Below are positions 8,444 through 19,047 of a stretch of DNA of 64,000 bases, piece after piece. The notes below the pieces were generated by a model that saw only the letters and a list, made by a program, of their open reading frames with translations, was not told the DNA's origin and made no database searches. This stretch comes from Comamonas sp. KCTC 72670. GTDB lineage: Bacteria; Myxococcota; Myxococcia; Myxococcales; Myxococcaceae. The stretch is from positions 744,001 to 808,000 of the forward strand of contig BNCN01000001.1 in NCBI GenBank assembly GCA_014656495.1. The letters are read 5' to 3'. A program made the translations under genes and the position numbers. Positions within the stretch are counted from its first letter, which is position 1. Every line of letters starts with the position of its first letter.

Positions 8444-9427
8444 TCAGGCGCCCAGCGGGAGCTCGAAGACAACGAGCCGCGCGGAGTCCCCGGTGGCGTC
8501 CCAGGCCTCGTTGGCCTGCTGGGTCAGCTTCGCGTCCGCCCGCTGGAACCCCAGCCGCTCGAAGGTGCGCAGCGACGCCGCGTTGCCCTCGTCCACGTCC
8601 GCGTAGAGCCGCGCCTCGCCCTGCCGCCGGACCTCGGCCATCAGCACGTGCAGGATGCGGGTGGCCAGGCCCATGAGCCGGGCCCGGGGCGCCACCACCA
8701 GCGAGCGCACCCAGGGGCCCTCCAGGTTCAGACCTTCCTGACGGTAGGAGTCCACCCAGGCGAAGCCCTGCAGGCGCCCCGAGGCGTCGAAGGCGCCCGC
8801 CGCGGCGCCCCGGCGCGCCGGCTCGGGCACACCCCAGCGGTCCCGGAGCTGGCGGCGCAGGAAGCTGGGCGTCACCACCAGGCGCTCCTCGGCGAAGGCC
8901 AGCAGCGCGTCCAGGTCTCCCGCCAGCAGCAGGCGCACCTCCAGCGTCCCCACCATCCGGCGGCGCAGCGGCAGGGACCATCCGGCGTACAGGAAGTTCC
9001 GCACGTTCCGGGACACTAGCCGGGGCTGGGGCCAGGCCCACGCCGAGGAGGCGGCCTGTTGGGCCATCCACAACGCCGGGCGGAAGGGCCGGGGCAGCGG
9101 CATCACCCAGCGGCCTCGGCGGAGGGCCACCACCCGGCCCAGCGCCACGCCGCCGGGCTCGTCCGGGGGCCCCATCAGCGGCCCGGTCCGCCACGGCGCC
9201 GTGGACATCACCACGCGCGCCGTCAGCTCACCGTCCTGGCGCAGCAGCACCACATCTCCGGGAGCGAGCAGCCCGGGGCCGCAGCGCAGCACGCGCACCG
9301 AGTCTCTCGGGCGGAGCAAGGGCGAAAGGCCGCGTCCCACGCCCCGCACCCACAACCGCTGCCCCAGAGGCAGGGCCTCCACCACGTCCACCATCACCTC
9401 TGCGGAGGAGGCTTCGCGCGACGTCAT
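8444..9427 (-). CDS. S24/S26 peptidase-like domain fused to GNAT acetyltransferase
   Basis: 327 residues in two parts. Residues about 15-110 resemble the LexA/signal-peptidase fold: RGVGRGLSPLLRPRDSVRV places a serine (Ser35) where the catalytic Ser of GxSMxP is expected, followed by APGDVVLL. The usual catalytic lysine position reads TARVV, without Lys, so proteolysis is doubtful. Residues about 160-325 form a GNAT N-acetyltransferase domain with an acetyl-CoA loop region at VVAPRARLMGLATRIL and the typical NAASLRTFERLGF ending. The ATG at 9427 is preceded by GGCAGGGAG at good spacing; a longer reading frame continues upstream but has no such site. Domain calls are by eye; the fusion is the notable point. 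Confidence 0.75.
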   Translation of the reverse strand: MTSREASSAEVMVDVVEALPLGQRLWVRGVGRGLSPLLRPRDSVRVLRCGPGLLAPGDVVLLRQDGELTARVVMSTAPWRTGPLMGPPDEPGGVALGRVVALRRGRWVMPLPRPFRPALWMAQQAASSAWAWPQPRLVSRNVRNFLYAGWSLPLRRRMVGTLEVRLLLAGDLDALLAFAEERLVVTPSFLRRQLRDRWGVPEPARRGAAAGAFDASGRLQGFAWVDSYRQEGLNLEGPWVRSLVVAPRARLMGLATRILHVLMAEVRRQGEARLYADVDEGNAASLRTFERLGFQRADAKLTQQANEAWDATGDSARLVVFELPLGA

Positions 9428-9593
9428 GCTCCCTGCCTCACGTGCCCCCCGGCCCACGGAGCACGCGCGAAATCTACCTGTTGCCCGGTACACACACCAA
9501 CCGTTGGCGGCGTGAGGAGCCTTCCGCGCGGTCCCCACGCGGCCCTGGAGCGAAATATGAGGGGGCCGCACGCGAAGCGCGAGGGAAGCGGTC

Positions 9594-10142
9594 ATGGACA
9601 CGGTGCAGGAAGGTTCGCTGGCGCCCCGGCCCGGGTGGTGGAGCCGCCACTGGCGCTGGGCCCTGCCGTTGGGGTGCCTGGGCATGCTGGCCTCGTGTGC
9701 CTGCCTGGGAATGCTCGCCGCGTACCTGGGCCTCACGTCGCTGGGCCAGTCCGAGGCCCACCGGGAAGCCGTCGCCATCGCCATCGCGGACCCGGAGGTG
9801 GAGCGCGCGCTGGGCACGCCCATCGAGAGTGGCACGCCCCTGCGCTCGTCGACGCAGCGGCGCAATGACACCGCGCGCGCGCAGTTCTCCTTGCCGCTGA
9901 AAGGCCCCCGCGGCGAGGCCACGTTGCATGCGCAGGGAGAGCAGCGCGGGGACGCGCCGTGGCGCTTCAACGCCCTCACCGTCCACCTGCGCGACGGCAC
10001 CGTCATCGACCTGCTGCGCGACGCCGCTCCGCCCAGGCCCGAGCTCCCCCTGCCCGCCGAGCCGCCCTACGCGGACGAGGCGCCCGAGCCCGACGAGGAG
10101 GAAGCCCCGCCGAGGGACGCGGGGCGCGAAATCGAGCTGTAG
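9594..10142 (+). CDS. Coa1-like single-pass membrane protein
   Basis: 182 residues. A tryptophan-rich start is followed by one strongly hydrophobic helix at about 24-48, then an extracytoplasmic domain: DPEVERALGTPIESG and FSLPLKGPRGEATLHAQGE match the pattern of the Coa1/Tim21 (cytochrome c oxidase assembly factor) family. The tail from about 145 is Pro/Glu-rich and probably unstructured. In bacteria most members of this family are uncharacterised, so the oxidase link is only by family. ATG at 9594. It faces away from the peptidase/GNAT gene with a 166-base shared upstream region and converges on etfA. Confidence 0.7.
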   Translation: MDTVQEGSLAPRPGWWSRHWRWALPLGCLGMLASCACLGMLAAYLGLTSLGQSEAHREAVAIAIADPEVERALGTPIESGTPLRSSTQRRNDTARAQFSLPLKGPRGEATLHAQGEQRGDAPWRFNALTVHLRDGTVIDLLRDAAPPRPELPLPAEPPYADEAPEPDEEEAPPRDAGREIEL

Positions 10143-10160
10143 CGCCCGCTTCAAATGCGA

Positions 10161-10194
10161 AGGGGCGGCGCGGGGAGGTCCCCACGTCGCCCCT
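10161..10194. terminator. Long hairpin between convergent genes
   Basis: AGGGGCG (10161-10167) pairs with CGCCCCT (10188-10194), and GGGGA (10172-10176) with TCCCC (10179-10183) around a GG loop; the four bases between the arms also pair except for one mismatch. Lies between the Coa1-like gene stop and the etfA stop. No T tract on either strand; role as bidirectional terminator is inferred. Confidence 0.5.
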
Positions 10195-10200
10195 CGCCTG

Positions 10201-10218
10201 GGGACACGCGCGTGTCCC
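10201..10218. repeat. Perfect 18-base palindrome
   Basis: GGGACACGCGCGTGTCCC is exactly self-complementary. It is seven bases before the etfA stop codon and directly follows the hairpin at 10161-10194. It may be a second part of the terminator region or a protein-binding site. Confidence 0.6.
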
Positions 10219-10224
10219 GCGTGA

Positions 10225-11190
<966 letters not shown>

Positions 11191-11226
11191 GTGAGTGACT
11201 CCGAAAAGTGGGTGCGGAAGGGCCGC

Positions 11227-12024
11227 TCAGACGACCTTCGCCTCGTTGTGCAGCTTCGCGACCAGGGACGGGACGTCCTCCACCTTGATGCCGGCCTTGC
11301 GGGGCGGCGGCGAGGACATCTTCAGCACCTGGATGGCCGGGGTGACGTCCACGCCCAGCTTGGCCGGCGTCAGCTCCTCGATGGGCTTGCTCTTCGCCTT
11401 CATGATGCCCGGGAGGCTGGCGTAGCGCGGCTGGTTGAGGCGCAGGTCGGTGGTGACGACGGCGGGCAGCTGGCACTCCACCGTGGCGAGCCCGTTGTCG
11501 ACCTCGCGGATGACCTGCACGCTCTTCTTGTCCGCGGACAGGACGATGGCGGGGACCTTGTTCTTCTCCTGCTCGCTCTCCATGGACTCGACCTTGGAGG
11601 CGAACGTGGCCTGGCCCCAGCCGAGGAACTCGGCGAGGTACTGGCCCACCTGGTTCTGGTCATCGTCGATGGACTGCTTGCCCAGGACGACGAGGTCCGG
11701 CTGCTCCTTCTCCACGACCTTCTGGAGCAGGCCGGCGATGCCGAGCTGGTCCACCGGGCCCGTGTGGTTCACCCACACCGCGCGGTGCGCGCCCATGGCC
11801 AGGGCGTGACGGAGCTGCTCCTGGACTTCCTTGCCGCCGATGGACACGACGACGACTTCGCCCTGGTGCTTGGCGACGAGGCGCAGGCCTTCTTCCACGC
11901 CGATTTCATCGAAGGGGTTGATCTTGTACTTGAGCCCCTCCTGAACGATGCCCGAGCCATCCGGCTTGACCTTGATCTTGGACTCGGGGTCTTCCACGCG
12001 CTTGGCGGTGACGAGAATCTTCAC
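11227..12024 (-). CDS. etfB: Electron transfer flavoprotein beta subunit
   Basis: Partner of EtfA; carries AMP and the recognition loop that docks on acyl-CoA dehydrogenases. 265 residues. MKILVTAKRVEDPESKIKV at the start and LGKQSIDDDQNQVGQYLAE in the middle are characteristic; the recognition-loop/leucine segment follows the conserved domain. Translation starts at GTG 12024, preceded by GTAAGGAGAAG, a clear ribosome-binding site. First gene of the etfBA pair; 149 bases separate it from the end of the acyl-CoA dehydrogenase gene upstream on the same strand, enough for its own promoter. Confidence 0.97.
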   Translation of the reverse strand: MKILVTAKRVEDPESKIKVKPDGSGIVQEGLKYKINPFDEIGVEEGLRLVAKHQGEVVVVSIGGKEVQEQLRHALAMGAHRAVWVNHTGPVDQLGIAGLLQKVVEKEQPDLVVLGKQSIDDDQNQVGQYLAEFLGWGQATFASKVESMESEQEKNKVPAIVLSADKKSVQVIREVDNGLATVECQLPAVVTTDLRLNQPRYASLPGIMKAKSKPIEELTPAKLGVDVTPAIQVLKMSSPPPRKAGIKVEDVPSLVAKLHNEAKVV

Positions 12025-12173
12025 GGCGGTGCTTCTCCTTACGGGGAGGAGTTTGGAATCTGGAAAACAGTCCGGGCGGGCCAGGTTGACTCGGCGCGCG
12101 AACGGCCTGGGTTAATAGGCATTGGCGCGTCGCGGCGGCAATGGGAAAGGCCGCCGGACGCGGTACTGCGGCG

Positions 12174-13310
12174 CTACTTGAACAGTTCCCGCGCGATGAC
12201 GAGCCGCTGGACCTGGCTGGTGCCCTCGTAGACCTGGATGAGCTTGGCGTCGCGCATCAGCTTCTCCACGGGGTACTCCTTGATGTACCCGTAGCCGCCG
12301 TAGACCTGCACCGCGTCCGTGGCGACCTTCATGGCCATGTCGGCCGCGAAGCACTTGGCGTAGCTGGACTGGAGGGTGTTGCGCTTGCCCTCGTCCAGCA
12401 GCCACGCGCTCTCGTAGGTGAGCATGCGGGCCGCGTGGGTGTTCATGCCCATCTCGGCGATCATGAACTGGACGGCCTGGTGCTCGATGATGGGCTTGCC
12501 GAAGGTGCGGCGCTGGCTGGCGTACTCCATGGAGTGCTCCAGCGCGGCCCGGGCGATGCCCACCGAGAACATGGCCGTCAGCGGGCGGCTGTTGTCCAGC
12601 GTGGCCATGGCGATGGCGAAGCCCTGCCCCTCTTCGCCGATGCGGTTCTCCACCGGGACGCGGACATCCTCGAACGTCAGCGACACGGTGTCGCTGGCGC
12701 GCTGGCCCATCTTGTTCTCGTGCTTGCTGACGGTCAGACCCGCCGGGCGGCCCTCCACCACGAAGCAGGTGATGCCCTTGTGCTTCTTGGACTTATCCAC
12801 GGTGGCGAACACCGTGTACTGCTCGGCGTGGCCGCCGTTGGTGATGAAGCACTTGGCGCCGTTGAGGACGTAGTGGTCACCCTCGCGCCGGGCCGTGGTC
12901 TGCATGTTGGCCACGTCGCTGCCCGCCTCCGGCTCCGTGAGACAGAAGGAGGAGAACTTCACCTTCTCCGCGAAGTGCCCCAGCAGGCGCTTCTTCTGCT
13001 CGTCCGTCGCGTGGAGGATGATGGGGAGGTTGGCCAGGTCGTTGGCGATGATGGACGTCGCCACGCCCGCACAGCCCCAGCTCAGCTCCTCGGCGACGAT
13101 GACCTGCTCCAGGTGGGAGAGGCCCACGCCGCCGTACTCGGCGGGGATGGCCATGTTGAGCAGGCCCAGCTCCCACGCCGCCGTCAGCAGGTCACGAGGG
13201 AACGTGGCCGTCTCATCGTAGTGCGCGGCCTTGGGGCGAATCACTTCACGGGCGAACTTGCGAGCCGCGTCCTGCAGCGCGCGCTGGGCGTCGGTGAGCT
13301 GGAATTCCAT
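12174..13310 (-). CDS. Acyl-CoA dehydrogenase
   Basis: Flavoenzyme that makes the alpha,beta double bond in an acyl-CoA thioester and hands electrons to ETF. 378 residues, the normal subunit length, starting at the ATG at 13310 (MEFQLTDAQRAL); the frame is open 17 codons further but that part does not look like family sequence. Recognisable blocks are CLTEPEAGSDVANMQTTA (FAD/substrate-binding signature), QAVQFMIAEMGM, and the C-terminal second signature DAVQVYGGYGYIKEYPVEKLMRDAK with the following YEGTSQVQ. Short/branched-chain (Bcd-like) preference is likely but not certain. Neighbouring etfBA supplies the electron acceptor. Confidence 0.95.
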   Translation of the reverse strand: MEFQLTDAQRALQDAARKFAREVIRPKAAHYDETATFPRDLLTAAWELGLLNMAIPAEYGGVGLSHLEQVIVAEELSWGCAGVATSIIANDLANLPIILHATDEQKKRLLGHFAEKVKFSSFCLTEPEAGSDVANMQTTARREGDHYVLNGAKCFITNGGHAEQYTVFATVDKSKKHKGITCFVVEGRPAGLTVSKHENKMGQRASDTVSLTFEDVRVPVENRIGEEGQGFAIAMATLDNSRPLTAMFSVGIARAALEHSMEYASQRRTFGKPIIEHQAVQFMIAEMGMNTHAARMLTYESAWLLDEGKRNTLQSSYAKCFAADMAMKVATDAVQVYGGYGYIKEYPVEKLMRDAKLIQVYEGTSQVQRLVIARELFK

Positions 13311-13424
13311 GGGGCCCTCGTGCCTCCGTTGGCATGTTGACTCGGGAGTCAACGAATACATGCCACGGCGCGAAATCTCCAGCGCAACCCGCCTGGACCC
13401 CGGGGATGACGTGCCCCCATCTTC

Positions 13425-13463
13425 TCAAAAAGAAAAGCCCCACCCCCGGGCAGGGGGCGGGGC
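13425..13463 (-). terminator. Rho-independent terminator of the transaldolase gene
   Basis: On the minus strand an 11-bp GC-rich stem (13463-13453 with 13447-13437, one mismatch, 5-base loop) is followed directly by TTTTCTTTTT (13436-13427). This is the clearest canonical intrinsic terminator in the window. It lies 38 bases beyond the stop of the transaldolase gene at 13501. Confidence 0.85.
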
Positions 13464-13500
13464 CTGGAAAAACCGCCGCGAAACTTGATTTTCCGGGGGG

Positions 13501-14157
13501 TTACCTGGCCGCCTTGGGGACCTTCTCCCAGTCCGCCAGGAACTTCTTGATGCCGGAGTCGGTGAGCGGGTGGTTGGCCAGCTGGGTGATGACGTTGTAC
13601 GGCAGCGTGGCCACGTCGGCGCCCAGGCGGGCGGCCTGGAGCACGTGCACGGGGTTGCGCACGCTGGCCACCAGCACCTGCGTGTTGAACTGCTCGTAGT
13701 TCCGGTAGATCTCCAGGATGTGGGAGATGAGCTCCATGCCGTCCTGGGAGATGTCGTCCAGGCGTCCCACGAAGGGCGACACGTAGGTGGCGCCGGCCTT
13801 GGCGCACAGCAGGGCCTGGTTGGCGGAGAAGCAGAGCGTGACGTTGGTGCGGATGCCCTCGGCGGTGAGCGCCTTGGTGGCCTTCATGCCCTCCACGCCC
13901 ATGGGAATCTTGACCACGACGTTGTCGTGAATCTTCGCCAGGCCGCGGCCCTCCTTGATGAGGTCCTCCGCCTCCAGGGACACACATTCGGCGCTGATGG
14001 GGCCGTCCACGATGGAGCAAATCTCGCGGATGGTCTCCTCCAGGCCCCGGCCCACCTTGGCGAGCAGGGACGGGTTGGTCGTCACTCCGTCCACGCAGCC
14101 CATGGCGTGGGCCTTGCGAATCTCCTCCACGTCGGCGCTGTCGATGAAGAACTTCAT
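13501..14157 (-). CDS. fsa: Transaldolase / fructose-6-phosphate aldolase family enzyme
   Basis: 218 residues, the length of the small TalC/FSA class. Forms a Schiff base with a ketose phosphate: the catalytic lysine is Lys83 in NVVVKIPMG. Other family blocks are [10 protein letters not shown] at the start, GVTTNPSLL at 24-32 and the [20 protein letters not shown] region, then [11 protein letters not shown]. Members annotated as transaldolase of the pentose phosphate pathway and as fructose-6-phosphate aldolase cannot be told apart safely by eye. The ATG at 14157 is preceded by AGGAGAGGGACG. A canonical terminator follows it, so it is probably a single-gene transcript, divergent from kdsD. 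Confidence 0.92.
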   Translation of the reverse strand: MKFFIDSADVEEIRKAHAMGCVDGVTTNPSLLAKVGRGLEETIREICSIVDGPISAECVSLEAEDLIKEGRGLAKIHDNVVVKIPMGVEGMKATKALTAEGIRTNVTLCFSANQALLCAKAGATYVSPFVGRLDDISQDGMELISHILEIYRNYEQFNTQVLVASVRNPVHVLQAARLGADVATLPYNVITQLANHPLTDSGIKKFLADWEKVPKAAR

Positions 14158-14289
14158 CTCGTCCCTCTCCTGAAGGTGGAATGTGCCCCGGCCGAAGGCG
14201 GCCGGGCGAGCAGGCGCGTAACCGATGGCCCCCCATGCGTCAAGGGTGGCCACCACCGGGGGGCGGAGGTAGAAGGCCGGACACCGAAC

Positions 14290-15348
14290 ATGGCCCGCCA
14301 TTCCCGCTCCGCCGCCAAGAAGCCCCGCCTGCGCGCCCTCCCCGGCCGCGACGCCAAGGCCCCCGACGCTCCCTCCGACGCGGAGGCGACGCTCGCCTAT
14401 GCGCGGAGCGTCCTGGAGGCGGAGGCCCGCGCCATCCTCGGCGTCATGGAGCGCCTGGGCGACGACTTCCTGCGCGCCGTGAAGCTGGTGCGCGAGTGCC
14501 GCGGCCAGGTGGTCGTCACCGGCATGGGCAAGGCGGGCCACATCGGCCAGAAGCTGTCCGCCACGCTGGCGTCCACGGGCATCCGCTCCGTGTACCTGCA
14601 CCCGGCGGAGGCCGTGCACGGCGATTTGGGGCGCGTGGGGCGCGGCGACGTCATCCTCGCGCTGTCCAACAGCGGCTCCACGGAGGAGCTCCTCCGGCTC
14701 TTGCCGTCGTTCAAGCGGATGGCGACGCCAGTCATCGCGCTCACGGGCGACGCGAAGAGCCCGCTGGGGCGCGGCGCGGACGTGGTGTTGGACATCGGCG
14801 CCATCGCGGAGGCATGCCCCATGGGGCTCGTCCCCACGGCGTCCACGGCCGCGCTGCACGCGGTGGGTGACGCGCTGGCGATGACGGTGCTGCGCTCGCG
14901 GCCCTTCGGCACGGAGGACTACGCGCTGCTTCACCCGGGCGGGAAGCTGGGGCGCTCCGTGCAGCGCGTCTTCGAGCTGATGCGGACCGGCAACGCCAAC
15001 CCGCTGGTGCGCGACACCTCGCCGCTGTCCGCGGTGGTGGGGGTGATGACGAAGACGCCGGGCCGCCCGGGCGCCGCCTGCGTGGTGGACAAGGCGGGGA
15101 AGCTGGTGGGCATCTTCACGGACGGCGACCTGCGCCGCCGCGTGGAGTCGGGCCTGACGGACTTCACGGTGCCGGTGCGCGAGCTGATGGGGAAGAACCC
15201 GCGCTGCGTGACGCCGGAGACGCTGGTGCTCGCCGCGGCCACGCAGATGCGCGAGCTGCGGGTGGACCAGCTCCCCGTGGTGGACGTGGAGGGCCGCGCG
15301 GTGGGCCTGCTCGACGTGCAGGACCTGCTGGCCGCGAAGTTCGTCTGA
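14290..15348 (+). CDS. kdsD: Arabinose-5-phosphate isomerase (SIS + two CBS domains)
   Basis: Interconverts ribulose-5-phosphate and arabinose-5-phosphate, the first step to KDO for lipopolysaccharide. 352 residues. A basic 35-residue N-terminal extension precedes the SIS domain: [20 protein letters not shown] at about 74-93, HGDLGRV at 110-116 and the phosphate-binding [11 protein letters not shown] at about 124-134. Two CBS domains fill about 235-352 ([19 protein letters not shown] and [20 protein letters not shown]). Order and length match KdsD/KpsF/GutQ; KdsD is the usual chromosomal copy but KpsF-type use cannot be excluded. Its divergent neighbour also handles sugar phosphates. Confidence 0.92.
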   Translation: MARHSRSAAKKPRLRALPGRDAKAPDAPSDAEATLAYARSVLEAEARAILGVMERLGDDFLRAVKLVRECRGQVVVTGMGKAGHIGQKLSATLASTGIRSVYLHPAEAVHGDLGRVGRGDVILALSNSGSTEELLRLLPSFKRMATPVIALTGDAKSPLGRGADVVLDIGAIAEACPMGLVPTASTAALHAVGDALAMTVLRSRPFGTEDYALLHPGGKLGRSVQRVFELMRTGNANPLVRDTSPLSAVVGVMTKTPGRPGAACVVDKAGKLVGIFTDGDLRRRVESGLTDFTVPVRELMGKNPRCVTPETLVLAAATQMRELRVDQLPVVDVEGRAVGLLDVQDLLAAKFV

Positions 15349-15502
15349 TGGGGCGGCTGAGCCCGTAGGCGCCCCTGCTTCGCGCGGGACGCCTCGCGCG
15401 ACATCAGGCGCTCCCGCCAGGTGGGAGTCGCCTGCCAGCCGAAGGGTACGTCTGACGCGACACGTGGCGCCTGCATCGCGCGGCGCGACCCGCGAGGTGT
15501 GC

Positions 15503-15537
15503 CGCGCATCCATCGCCCGGAAGGGCTGCGATGCGCG
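15503..15537. terminator. Nested hairpin with GGAA tetraloop
   Basis: CGCGCATC (15503-15510) pairs with GATGCGCG (15530-15537); inside, GCCC (15515-15518) pairs with GGGC (15523-15526) closing a GGAA loop. It lies between the kdsD stop and the stop of the TPR gene, 155 bases after kdsD and 22 bases before the TPR stop. Candidate terminator for one or both; no T tract. Confidence 0.5.
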
Positions 15538-15558
15538 AGGCCCCGCCGGCCCCAGGCG

Positions 15559-16904
<1,346 letters not shown>

Positions 16905-16908
<4 letters not shown>

Positions 16909-17429
16909 GTGTCGTTGCTCGAGTAGCTCGCTTCGGGCCACCACGTGGCCTCGCTCCTGCGGACATCCTGCGGGGCGAGTTTCCCGAGGAGCTCCTTCAC
17001 CGACATCCCCAGTACCGGATGACGCAGGTGCGGCGCCAGTTCCGCGAGCGGTTCCAGGGCGAAGCGGCGCTTGTGCAGCTCCAGGTGCGGCACCTGGAGC
17101 GTGGGGTCCGCCACCACCTGGCCCTCCCAGAAGAGGATGTCCAGGTCGATGGTCCGCGGGCCCCAGCGCACGTCCCTGCGGCGGCCCAGGTCCTTCTCAA
17201 TCTGCTGGAGGATGCAGAGCAGCCGCTGCGGCGGCAGGCCACACTCCAGGGCCACCACCGCGTTGAGGAAGCGCGGCTGCGGCGGCCCCACGGGGGCGCT
17301 GTCGAACAGCGAGGAGCAGTGGAGCACCGCCACCGCATCGATGCGGGACAGCGCGGACAGGGCGGCGACGAGGTGGTTCTCGCGCTCCCCCTCGTTCGAA
17401 CCCAATCCGACGTAGACGGTATCGCTCAC
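16905..17429 (-). CDS. folK: 6-hydroxymethyl-7,8-dihydropterin pyrophosphokinase
   Basis: Transfers pyrophosphate from ATP to 6-hydroxymethyl-dihydropterin in folate synthesis. 174 residues. Family signatures are YVGLGSNEGERENHL at 6-20, SAPVGPPQPRFLNAVV at about 44-59 and the ATP/Mg-binding RWGPRTIDLDILFW at about 88-101 with its two aspartates, followed by PHLELHKRRFALEPL. GTG start at 17429 overlaps the FAH gene stop by four bases (GTGA), and its own stop overlaps the TPR start by four. The cluster therefore reads as a tightly coupled operon. Other folate genes in this window are thyA and folA at 33-34.5 kb. Confidence 0.95.
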
Positions 17430-18196
17430 GGCTCCAGCTCAACAGGGTTCACCAGGGTTCCGATTCCCTCCAGCTCCACCTCCACCGTGTCCCCCGCCGA
17501 CAGCTTCCCCACCCCGGACGGCGTCCCCGTGCTCACGACGTCCCCGGGCAGCAGGGTCATGATGTGGGAGATGAACGACACCAGGCGCGCAGGGCTGAAA
17601 ATCATGTCGGACGTGCGGCTGTCCTGGCGCACCTGCCCGTTCACCCGGCACACAATCTGGAGGTCGTCGGGCGACAGGCCCGTCACCGCCCACGGCCCCG
17701 CGCACGCGAAGGTGTCGTAGCCCTTGGCGCGGGTGTGCTGAATCTCGCGCCGCTGGACGTCGCGCGCCGTCACGTCGTTGAAGCACGTCAGGCCCCAGAT
17801 GGCGCGCGCGGCGGTGGACGCGTCGGCGTTCTTCAGCTTCTCGCCGATGACGAGCGCCAGCTCCGCCTCGTAGTGCACTTCCTGGCTGGCCTTCGGGATG
17901 CGGATGGGCGAGCCCGTGCCGTTGAGCGCCGTGGAGGGCTTGGTGAAGATGAGCGGCTCGGGCGGCACCGGCTTGCCCATCTCCTCCGCGTGCTTGCGGT
18001 AGTTCTGCCCGATGCAGACCACCTTGGACGCGTCCGACGGCACCAGCAGCGTCAGCGAGGACAACGAGCGGTGGATGCCCGTCTCCTTCGCGCCGGCCCA
18101 GGGCGCGGCGGTGAGGACCACCACCTCGGAGCCCTCCACACGGCCGTGGTGGGCGCGGCCCTCGTGCAGGAAGCGGCAGTAGCGGGCGGTCGTCAT
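17426..18196 (-). CDS. Fumarylacetoacetate hydrolase family protein
   Basis: 256 residues from the ATG at 18196, which overlaps the dapB stop by four bases. The FAH fold is shown by VVCIGQNYRKHAEEMG, PLIFTKPSTALNGTG, the metal-binding EVHYEAELALVIG (Glu-x-Glu) and the C-terminal GDVVSTGTPSGVGKLSAGD. A short N-terminal domain (about 1-55) precedes, as in YcgM-like acylpyruvase or 2-hydroxyhepta-diene-dioate isomerase family members. Hydrolyses a C-C bond in a beta-diketo acid or decarboxylates oxaloacetate-like compounds; the substrate here is not determinable. Placed between dapB and folK, its link to lysine or folate synthesis is unclear. Confidence 0.9.
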   Translation of the reverse strand: MTTARYCRFLHEGRAHHGRVEGSEVVVLTAAPWAGAKETGIHRSLSSLTLLVPSDASKVVCIGQNYRKHAEEMGKPVPPEPLIFTKPSTALNGTGSPIRIPKASQEVHYEAELALVIGEKLKNADASTAARAIWGLTCFNDVTARDVQRREIQHTRAKGYDTFACAGPWAVTGLSPDDLQIVCRVNGQVRQDSRTSDMIFSPARLVSFISHIMTLLPGDVVSTGTPSGVGKLSAGDTVEVELEGIGTLVNPVELEP

Positions 18197-19008
18197 GCGT
18201 CCCTCTGGAAGCCGAGCACGTCGGCCATGTCGTGGAGCCCAGGCGCGCGCCCCGCCACCCAGCGCGCGGCCCTCAGCGCGCCAGCAGCGAACTGGTCTCG
18301 GTTGGTGGCGCGGTGCGTGAGCTCGATGCGCTCGCCCTCGCCGAAGAAGTAAACGGTGTGCTCGCCCACCACGTCGCCGCCCCGGAGCGTCTGCACACCA
18401 ATCTCGCGCGCCGGACGCGCGCCAATCTGCCCCTGCCGGGCGAAGGTCAAATCGTCCTGGGTGCGCCCCAGCGCCTGGGCCAGCACGTCCGCCAGCCGCA
18501 GCGCGGTGCCGCTGGGGGCGTCCTTCTTCATGCGGTGGTGCGCCTCCAGCACCTCCACGTCGAAGCCGGGCCCCAGCACCCGCGCCAGCTCCGCGGCCAT
18601 GCGGATGACCAGGTTGACACCCACCGACATGTTCGGCGCCGCGACGATGGGCACCACCTTCGCGCTCTGCGCCAGCGCCTCGGACGCCTCCGGCGTGAAG
18701 CCGGTGGAGCCCACCACCAGGGCCACGCCGCGCGCGGCGCACACCTTCGCGTGGGCCACGCTCAGCTCGGCGCTGGTGAAGTCGATGACGACGTCCGCGG
18801 GCGAGGCGTCCAACGCCTGCTCCAGGCTGTCCACTACCTGCACGCCCACGGGGCCCAGCCGCGTGGCCACCCCGGCGTCCTGGCCCACCGAGGGGCTGCC
18901 CGGACGCGCCGTGCCGCCCACCACCCGCAGGTCTCCCGAGTCGCGCGCCAGGCGAAGCAACGTGCTGCCCATGCGGCCGGTGATGCCGGTGATGACGGTG
19001 CGAATCAT
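18193..19008 (-). CDS. dapB: 4-hydroxy-tetrahydrodipicolinate reductase
   Basis: NAD(P)H-dependent reduction in the diaminopimelate/lysine pathway. 271 residues, family length. The Rossmann motif is at the start (TVITGITGRMGSTLLR, residues 4-19), followed by VVIDFTSAEL near 84-93, GSTGFTPEASEAL near 110-122, the catalytic His-His pair with Lys in EAHHRMKKDAPSGTAL near 153-168, and the C-terminal HRATNRDQFAAGALRA. Follows dapA by 39 bases on the same strand and overlaps the FAH gene. Confidence 0.97.
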   Translation of the reverse strand: MIRTVITGITGRMGSTLLRLARDSGDLRVVGGTARPGSPSVGQDAGVATRLGPVGVQVVDSLEQALDASPADVVIDFTSAELSVAHAKVCAARGVALVVGSTGFTPEASEALAQSAKVVPIVAAPNMSVGVNLVIRMAAELARVLGPGFDVEVLEAHHRMKKDAPSGTALRLADVLAQALGRTQDDLTFARQGQIGARPAREIGVQTLRGGDVVGEHTVYFFGEGERIELTHRATNRDQFAAGALRAARWVAGRAPGLHDMADVLGFQRDA

Positions 19009-19047
19009 GTCTGCCGCGCTCCAGGTGACGGCGTTCTGCGAAAAGGC

